DNA of 10,118 bases, from contig JAQBVH010000068.1 of the NCBI GenBank assembly GCA_027623615.1, positions 1 to 10,118 of the forward strand, given 5' to 3'. Under the pieces are notes generated by a model. That model saw nothing but the letters and a program-made list of their open reading frames with translations, did no database searches and had not been told where the DNA came from. The position numbers were made by a program, and so were the translations under genes. This DNA is from Planctomycetota bacterium (GTDB taxonomy: Bacteria; Planctomycetota; UBA1135; GCA-002686595). Of the stretch, positions 5,554 through 10,118 are shown one piece after another (position 1 is the first letter of the stretch; the number at the start of each line of letters is the position of its first letter).

Positions 5554-6426
5554 TCAGGATTCCATGAAGCTGAACAGCAGGCCGACCTGGACGGCGTTGT
5601 GCACGACGTGGATCGCGATGCAGGGCGCGAGGCGGTCGGTCGCGTGCCGCACATACCCGAGCAGGAGGGCCAGCACCAGGATCGGCAGCAGCACGCCCCG
5701 GTCGTGCAGCACTGCGAACAGCGCCGCCTGAATCACGATCGCCTGCCACGGCTCGGCGACGCTGCGCAGGGCCGGCTGCAACCAACCGCGAAAGAGCAGC
5801 TCCTCGACGATCGGGACGATCACCGCGGAGAGGAGCGCGATCACGACGATCGACTGCTCGGCCTCTCGAATCAGCTCGCCCCAGGCCTGCTCCTCGTACC
5901 TACCGCCGATCATCTCGAGCGCCCAGGGCCAGACCATCAGCGTGCCCCACAGGAAGGGCGCGCACAGGACGTAGGCGAGCAACCCGCAGGCGACGGCGCG
6001 GCCGTTGCCACCGCGGCGCAGGCCGAAGACCTCCAGGCCGCCGTAGGCGCGAGCGCGTACGAGGGACACGAGGACGACACCAGCTGGCGCCGCCGCGGCC
6101 AAGGCGAGGGACGCCCAAACAGGTAACGACTCCAGCTTGGTTCCGGTGCCTTGCAGGCCCGCCGCGATCACCAGGGTGAAGAACACGAACCCCAGGATGG
6201 TCAGGACGACCTCGCGCGGGTGCAGGTCGCGCTCAGGCATCGGTCCCTGTGGAGAGCCCGACTTCAAGATGCGCCGGATGGGACCCGCAAGGGTCGCGCC
6301 CGCCAGCATCAGCAACAGGCCGACCTGAGCCACCTGCAACGGGGTGACCTCTTCGGTCGTCGCCGCCTCCTCGAGGCCGAGCGCGAAACCGACAGCCGTC
6401 AAGGCGAGCAGCGCGAGGACCAGCAT
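5554..6426 (-). CDS. CPBP-family intramembrane protease (CAAX/Abi type)
   Basis: Polytopic membrane protein of 290 residues with the three motifs of the CPBP glutamic intramembrane protease family: EELLFRG (Glu208, Glu209, Arg213), FAVLH (Phe237, His241) and HVVHN (His273, Asn277). Hydrophobic segments lie at about 1-18, 31-50, 72-92, 103-124, 144-172, 192-207, 228-260 and 266-286, so seven or eight membrane helices are likely. The fold is that of eukaryotic Rce1. Bacterial members have been linked to processing of prenylated or secreted peptides, bacteriocin immunity and protein interaction, and the substrate cannot be read from sequence. The ATG at 6426 overlaps the thiG stop by one base (TGATG), so its translation is probably coupled to thiG, an unexpected partner. 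The catalytic motifs are intact. Its gene ends just before the hairpin array. Confidence 0.92.
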   Translation of the reverse strand: MLVLALLALTAVGFALGLEEAATTEEVTPLQVAQVGLLLMLAGATLAGPIRRILKSGSPQGPMPERDLHPREVVLTILGFVFFTLVIAAGLQGTGTKLESLPVWASLALAAAAPAGVVLVSLVRARAYGGLEVFGLRRGGNGRAVACGLLAYVLCAPFLWGTLMVWPWALEMIGGRYEEQAWGELIREAEQSIVVIALLSAVIVPIVEELLFRGWLQPALRSVAEPWQAIVIQAALFAVLHDRGVLLPILVLALLLGYVRHATDRLAPCIAIHVVHNAVQVGLLFSFMES

Positions 6427-7235
6427 CAGGTCCGCGGCCCGGCCTCCTCGATCAACCCTTCTTCGGGGCTCGAGGCGTTCGCGTAGCGCCGCTTGGGGAT
6501 GCGCCCTGCGAGATAGGCCTGGCGGCCGGCGCTGCAGGCGTCGCGCATCGCGGCCGCCATGCGCAGGGGTTCGCGGGCGCTCGCAATGCCCGTGTTGAGC
6601 AGCACGCCGTCAGCCCCTAGCTCCATCGCGATCGCCACGTCGGACGCCGTGCCCACGCCGGCGTCGATGATCACGGGCACGTCGCAGAGCTCCATCAGGA
6701 TCGACAGGTTGTTCGGGTTGAGAACGCCCTGGCCCGAGCCGATCGGCGAGCCCGCGGGCATCACACTGATCACGCCGAGCTCCGCGAGATGGACCGCGAG
6801 GCGCGGGTCGTCCGAGGTGTAGACCATCACCTGGAAACCATCGGCGACCAGGGTCCTGGTCGCCTCGAGCGTGCCGACCGGATCCGGCAGCAGCGTCTTC
6901 GGGTCGCCGAGCACCTCGAGCTTCACGAAGGGCGTGTCGAGCAGATCGCGCGCCAGCTTCGCCGTGCGGATCGCGCTGGCCGCGTCGAAGCAACCGGCCG
7001 TGTTGGGGAGCACGTGATAGCCACCCTCGCGCACGACATCGAGGAGGCTGCGCTCGCCCTCCTTGCTCTGATCCACGCGCCGGATGGCCACGGTCACCAT
7101 CTCGGTGCCCGAGAGCTCGAGGGCGCGCGCGGTCTCGTCGAGGTTGGCGTACTTGCCCGTGCCCACGAGCAAGCGCGATCTCAGCTCGAGGCCCGCGAGC
7201 CGCAGCGGCTCGTCCCGTGTCGCATCGTTCGTCAT
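6426..7235 (-). CDS. thiG: Thiazole synthase ThiG
   Basis: Cytoplasmic TIM-barrel enzyme of 269 residues. It forms the thiazole phosphate of thiamine from 1-deoxyxylulose-5-phosphate, dehydroglycine and sulfur carried as ThiS thiocarboxylate. Visible family signatures are [10 protein letters not shown] (22-31), FVKLEVLGD with the Schiff-base Lys105, [12 protein letters not shown] (159-170) and [20 protein letters not shown] (191-210), with VLLNTGIA just after; the phosphate site lies in these loops. Length is normal. I prefer the ATG at 7235: GGGGGA sits seven bases upstream as a good ribosome binding site, and the start lies four bases after the thiS stop. A GTG at 7250 would add five residues and overlap thiS. 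The dehydroglycine source (ThiO or ThiH), ThiF and ThiE are not in this window. Confidence 0.96.
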   Translation of the reverse strand: MTNDATRDEPLRLAGLELRSRLLVGTGKYANLDETARALELSGTEMVTVAIRRVDQSKEGERSLLDVVREGGYHVLPNTAGCFDAASAIRTAKLARDLLDTPFVKLEVLGDPKTLLPDPVGTLEATRTLVADGFQVMVYTSDDPRLAVHLAELGVISVMPAGSPIGSGQGVLNPNNLSILMELCDVPVIIDAGVGTASDVAIAMELGADGVLLNTGIASAREPLRMAAAMRDACSAGRQAYLAGRIPKRRYANASSPEEGLIEEAGPRT

Positions 7236-7239
7236 CGGT

Positions 7240-7443
7240 TCATCCCCCACCGACCATCGTGACCAGCTCGATCCGGTCGCCCGGCGCGAGCACGACCCCG
7301 TCCCGGTCTTCGCGAGGCACGAGCTCGAGGTTGACCTCGGTCGCCACCTGCTGTGGCTCCAGCCCGCGGGCGGCGATCAGGGCGACCAGGGTCGTCCCCG
7401 CTGCCACCTCGCAGGCTTCGCCGTTGACCTGGATCGCCATCAT
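7240..7443 (-). CDS. thiS: Sulfur carrier protein ThiS
   Basis: Small ubiquitin-like sulfur carrier of 67 residues (66 if the second ATG at 7440 is used). Its C-terminal Gly-Gly is adenylated and converted to thiocarboxylate by ThiF-type and sulfurtransferase partners, and it then delivers sulfur to ThiG. Seen: the N-terminal strand IQVNGE, the helix [25 protein letters not shown], and the C-terminal [15 protein letters not shown], all as in ThiS. Two ATG codons stand in tandem (7443 and 7440). The upstream TAGGAT contains AGGA nine bases before the first, which favours 7443 slightly. It follows the methyltransferase gene by 35 bases and is four bases from thiG. No riboswitch fits in that short gap. 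Confidence 0.94.
   Translation of the reverse strand: MMAIQVNGEACEVAAGTTLVALIAARGLEPQQVATEVNLELVPREDRDGVVLAPGDRIELVTMVGGG
7243..7248 (-). promoter_or_regulatory. Ribosome binding site deciding the thiG start
   Basis: GGGGGA on the minus strand lies seven bases before the ATG at 7235 and inside the last codons of thiS, which encode the Gly-Gly tail. Its spacing favours that ATG over the GTG at 7250, which would overlap the site itself. Confidence 0.5.
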
Positions 7444-7451
7444 CGCGCCCA

Positions 7452-7457
7452 ATCCTA
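7452..7457 (-). promoter_or_regulatory. TAGGAT before thiS: ribosome binding site or -10 element
   Basis: TAGGAT lies eight bases before the first thiS ATG. Its AGGA core could pair with 16S rRNA at a spacing of nine bases. Equally, it resembles a -10 hexamer (four of six matches) placed for a nearly leaderless transcript. No -35 was recognisable, so ribosome binding is the simpler reading. Confidence 0.3.
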
Positions 7458-7478
7458 ATCGCCGCTCCTCGCAGCGCC

Positions 7479-8657
7479 TCAGCCCACGCGCAGGAAGGCG
7501 CACTTCAAGTACTGCGTCTCGGGCAGGGTGATCCGATGCGGGTGGTCGAGCGAGGAGCCGGTCAGCTCCTCGAGCCAGGCCTCGCGCCCGGAGAGGTTGA
7601 TCGCCTTGGTCAGGAAGTCGGCGAAGTCCTCGGGTCGCACGTTGTACGAGCACGAGGCCGTCACCAGTCGCCCGCCCGGTTCGCACAGGGCCACCCCACG
7701 CCGGTTGAGCTCGACGTAGCCGCGCTCCGCGCCCTCGATCTCGCGCCGGTTCCGCGCGAAGGCGGGCGGGTCGATGATCACCAGCCCGTAGCGGTCGCCC
7801 TCCTCGGCCTTGGCGCGCAGCGCCTTCATGCAGTTGGTCTTCTCGACCGTCACCCGGTCCGCGACGCCGTTGAGCTCCGCGTTGCGCAGCAGCCGCTGCC
7901 CGGAGGCCTCGTTCTGCTCGAGGCACAGGACCGACTCCGCGCCGGCCAGCGCCGCGCGGATGCCGAACAGGCCGTCGTAGCTGAAGGCGTCGAGCACGCG
8001 CTTGCCCTCGGCGCCGCGAGCGGCCCGGATGCGGTTGGTCGCCTGGTCGAGGTAGTGGCCGGTCTTGTGACCCTGGAAGATGTCGACCTCGTACTGGAGG
8101 TCGCCGTCGCGCACGAGCACGGCCTCGTCGACCGTGCCGTCCAGGGTCTCTACGTTACTCTCGAGATTCTCGAAGCGACGCACCGAGGTGTCCGAGCGAT
8201 CGACCACCGCGGTCAACGGGAAGGGCAACGCCTCGCGGACGAGCTCGATCAGGAAGTCACGCATGCGATCCGCGCCCTGGGTACCGCACTGCAGCACGAG
8301 CACCGTCCCGTAGCGATCGGCCACGAAACCCGGCAGCCCGTCCGCGTCTCCGGAGAGCAGGCGACAGGCTCCCTCGGGATCGAGGAAGCCCGCGTCGGCG
8401 CGCACCTTGATCGCGCGCTGAACGAGGCCCAGCCAGAACTCGCGGTTGGGTTGCTCCTCCGCGCGCGTCACGAAGCGCAGCGCGATGCGTGAGCTCGTGC
8501 TGAACAGCGCCCAGCCGAGGTGGTCGTTGTTCGGGCCTGCGACCGAGATCAGCTCGCCGGGCTGCGCCTTCCCCTCCGCGACATCATCGGCGTACACCCA
8601 GGGGTGCCCCGTGAGGGCCCAACGTCGGCCCTTGCCGCTGAGGATCATCTTGGCCAT
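7479..8657 (-). CDS. rlmI: RlmI-like 23S rRNA cytosine-C5 methyltransferase
   Basis: SAM-dependent RNA methyltransferase of 392 residues, of the RlmI/YccW type, which in E. coli makes m5C1962 in 23S rRNA. An N-terminal PUA-like domain (about 1-75, including GHPWVYADDV) is followed by a small middle domain (about 76-190) and a Rossmann methyltransferase. Signatures are FQGHKTGHYLDQ (194-205), VLDAFSYDGLFG for SAM binding (221-232), IIDPPAF (294-300), and ASCSYNV (334-340) with the candidate catalytic Cys336. All are intact. The ATG at 8657 puts the PUA domain right at the N-terminus; the frame continues to 8897 but overlaps the TPR gene. No Shine-Dalgarno is evident. The 58-base gap upstream has only a weak five-base-pair hairpin (GGGGA with TCCCC). 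The Rossmann domain is close to that of other C5-cytosine RNA methyltransferases, so the exact rRNA target is inferred. Confidence 0.92.
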   Translation of the reverse strand: MAKMILSGKGRRWALTGHPWVYADDVAEGKAQPGELISVAGPNNDHLGWALFSTSSRIALRFVTRAEEQPNREFWLGLVQRAIKVRADAGFLDPEGACRLLSGDADGLPGFVADRYGTVLVLQCGTQGADRMRDFLIELVREALPFPLTAVVDRSDTSVRRFENLESNVETLDGTVDEAVLVRDGDLQYEVDIFQGHKTGHYLDQATNRIRAARGAEGKRVLDAFSYDGLFGIRAALAGAESVLCLEQNEASGQRLLRNAELNGVADRVTVEKTNCMKALRAKAEEGDRYGLVIIDPPAFARNRREIEGAERGYVELNRRGVALCEPGGRLVTASCSYNVRPEDFADFLTKAINLSGREAWLEELTGSSLDHPHRITLPETQYLKCAFLRVG

Positions 8658-8715
8658 AGCTCTGCTCGCTGCGGTTGTTCCTGGGGAGGATCCCCGGGGA
8701 AAACGGCGAACGAGA

Positions 8716-10118
8716 TTACTTGCCGGACCTCTCGCCGACCAGGGCCCCAAAGCGAGGATCCTCGCGCAGGCTGGCCAGATCGGGGTCGGACCGGGCCCAG
8801 GCCCGTTGCCGATTGCGCGCGGCCTCGCTGGCGTGGTTCTCGTCCAGCTCCGTCTCGAGCCAGTCGAGGGCGACCTCGGTATCCCCCAGCAGGGCATGCG
8901 TGCAGGCCAGGTTGTACCAGGTCTGCGGACCCGGCCGGACGAGCCGCACGAGATCGCGCGCCTCCTGCTCCCGCCCCGAGCGGGCCCGGTAGCACGCGAG
9001 CAGGACCGTCATGAAGTCGTCCTTGCGCAGGGCGTAGGCGCCCTCGTAGTACTCGAGCGCCTCCTCCGGTCGACCCAGCTTCACGTTCGCGTTGACCGCG
9101 AGCGACACGAGGGCGGTCGAGCGCAGGCTGTGGTACGGCGCGAGGTCCGCGGCGCTGGCGCCGGCGTCCGCGAGCTGACGCTCGAGCCCCTCGAGCCGCG
9201 CGATCGCGGCGAGCAGGGCCTCCTGCGCGCGCAGGGGTTCGTCCTCGTCCGTGAAGGCCGCGCCGATGATCAGGTCGCAGCGCACGAGCAGGGTCTGACC
9301 GTGGTAGTACCACCAACGCGAGATCCCGTCCCCCTCCAGGCCCGCTTGCATCGCGCGCGCGACGCTGCGCGCTTCCGGGCCGCGGCCCTCCTCGCGCAGG
9401 TCACGCGCGAGCCACAGCGCCTGGGAGCCGGGTACGCGCAGCTCGCGCAGGCCCTGGTCCTGGTCCCCGGAGGCCCACTCGACCTGGAGCATCTGGCGCC
9501 GTCGGTCCAGCAGGTTCAGCTCCTCGAGCTCCGCCTCGGGCCGCTCCCATCCGAGGCCGCCGCGGCGCGAGATGCGACTCGTGATGCGGTCGATGCGATC
9601 GGCGAGGCCATCGAGGCGGGCGAGGGCGGCCTCCTCGAGCAGGGCGCGACGCTCGGGATCCTCGAGGGGATCCGTGAGGATCAGGTCGAGGCCTGCGGGA
9701 GGCGCGAACCCCGGCATCTCCCGCGGCGCGACCGCCGCCAGGGCCGAGCCGAGGTCACGCTGCAGCGCGATCGCCTGGCCGAAGGACAGGCCGGGGAAGC
9801 TCACACCTGCGAAGAGGATGCGGTAGGGCGACAGCTCGCTGTCGAAGAGCGCGTCCCAGCCCGTGCGCGCCTCGCCGTGGACCCGCGCGTACCCGACCTG
9901 GGCCTCGAGGGTGAGGCGATGCGCGAGCAAGGCGTGTTCGACGACGATCCGGTCCCCCGGAGCGCCGCCGCGTCCGAGCTCGACCAGCGCCAACCCGACC
10001 TCGACCAGCGCGCGTTGATGCAGGAGGTCCACGTGCTGCAGGAGCGACACCTCGTCTTCGAGGTCGAGTCGCGCCGCCAGCGCGCCGTCGAGCGCCGCCG
10101 CCGCCAGCTCGAAGGACG
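8716..10118 (-). CDS. TPR-repeat protein, C-terminal part (5' end cut by window)
   Basis: The frame is open from the right edge to the TAA at 8716, giving 466 visible residues and no start, so the N-terminus is outside. The sequence is rich in Ala, Leu, Glu and Arg and largely helical. A charged stretch at about 150-215 may be coiled coil. From about residue 331 there are tetratricopeptide-like helix pairs (LVSLAVNANVKLGRPEEAL, TVLLACYRARSGREQEA), then WYNLACTHALLGDTEVALDWL and the closing DPDLASLREDPRF (444-456). That end pattern is common in planctomycetal TPR proteins and in TPR tails of their serine/threonine kinases. TPRs mediate protein-protein contact; no enzyme motif is visible in this part, so a kinase or other domain upstream is possible but unseen. 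It is followed by the methyltransferase gene after 58 bases, with no strong terminator. Confidence 0.85.
   Translation of the reverse strand, partial: SFELAAAALDGALAARLDLEDEVSLLQHVDLLHQRALVEVGLALVELGRGGAPGDRIVVEHALLAHRLTLEAQVGYARVHGEARTGWDALFDSELSPYRILFAGVSFPGLSFGQAIALQRDLGSALAAVAPREMPGFAPPAGLDLILTDPLEDPERRALLEEAALARLDGLADRIDRITSRISRRGGLGWERPEAELEELNLLDRRRQMLQVEWASGDQDQGLRELRVPGSQALWLARDLREEGRGPEARSVARAMQAGLEGDGISRWWYYHGQTLLVRCDLIIGAAFTDEDEPLRAQEALLAAIARLEGLERQLADAGASAADLAPYHSLRSTALVSLAVNANVKLGRPEEALEYYEGAYALRKDDFMTVLLACYRARSGREQEARDLVRLVRPGPQTWYNLACTHALLGDTEVALDWLETELDENHASEAARNRQRAWARSDPDLASLREDPRFGALVGERSGK

Noticed and set aside
7444..7478. TPP riboswitch ahead of thiS
   Set aside because: The gap is only 35 bases and lacks the conserved core; the 58-base gap before the methyltransferase gene is also too short.
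7444..7926. Extended 228-codon frame ending in thiS
   Set aside because: Only the last 67 codons match a protein family (ThiS). The rest lies inside the methyltransferase gene in another frame.
7536..8492. A 318-codon open frame on the plus strand
   Set aside because: It is antisense to the RlmI-like gene, with low-complexity composition and no motif.
8658..8897. N-terminal extension of the RlmI-like gene
   Set aside because: It overlaps the TPR gene, and the PUA domain begins at the ATG at 8657.

Overview
The window is about 10 kb of GC-rich bacterial chromosome (roughly two-thirds G+C by eye) with every recognisable gene on the minus strand, so it reads right to left. The families point to Planctomycetota or a similar high-GC lineage. 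These are a large PilX-type pilus protein with a characteristic C-terminal domain, Asp/Gly-rich repeats in a minor pilin, a multi-zinc-ribbon protein and a TPR protein with an end-of-group DPDL...DPRF signature. This placement is inferred from family resemblance, not from a marker gene.

Read in the direction of transcription, the layout has four blocks. (1) The C-terminal part of a TPR protein enters from the right edge (10118-8716). (2) An RlmI-like 23S rRNA cytosine methyltransferase (8657-7479) is followed after 35 bases by a thiamine-thiazole module, thiS (7443-7240) and thiG (7235-6426). thiG overlaps by one base a CPBP-family membrane protease (6426-5554). (3) A 123-base intercistronic gap, almost entirely folded into four consecutive hairpins (5547-5442), precedes a tightly coupled trio: a gamma-carbonic-anhydrase-family hexapeptide protein (5430-4924), a LarE-type sulfur transferase (4924-4085) and a multi-zinc-ribbon protein (4088-3273). 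(4) After a 194-base gap with a plausible promoter comes a minor-pilin operon, PilV-like, PilW-like and PilX-like (3078 to the left edge), joined by 4-base and 1-base start/stop overlaps.

Within blocks 2, 3 and 4 nearly every junction is ATGA, GTGA or TGATG, so translation is probably coupled. The pilin operon probably supplies the tip/initiation complex of a type IV pilus or pilus-like secretion system. The thi genes supply the sulfur carrier and synthase for the thiazole ring of thiamine. The LarE gene has no larA, larB or larC beside it in this window.

No tRNA, rRNA, CRISPR array, insertion sequence or phage gene was seen. No gap without a gene exceeds 300 bases. The least ordinary item is the hairpin array at 5442-5547. 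Three of its hairpins have the same apex (CCTG, one or two bases, then GG on the plus strand) on unrelated stems.
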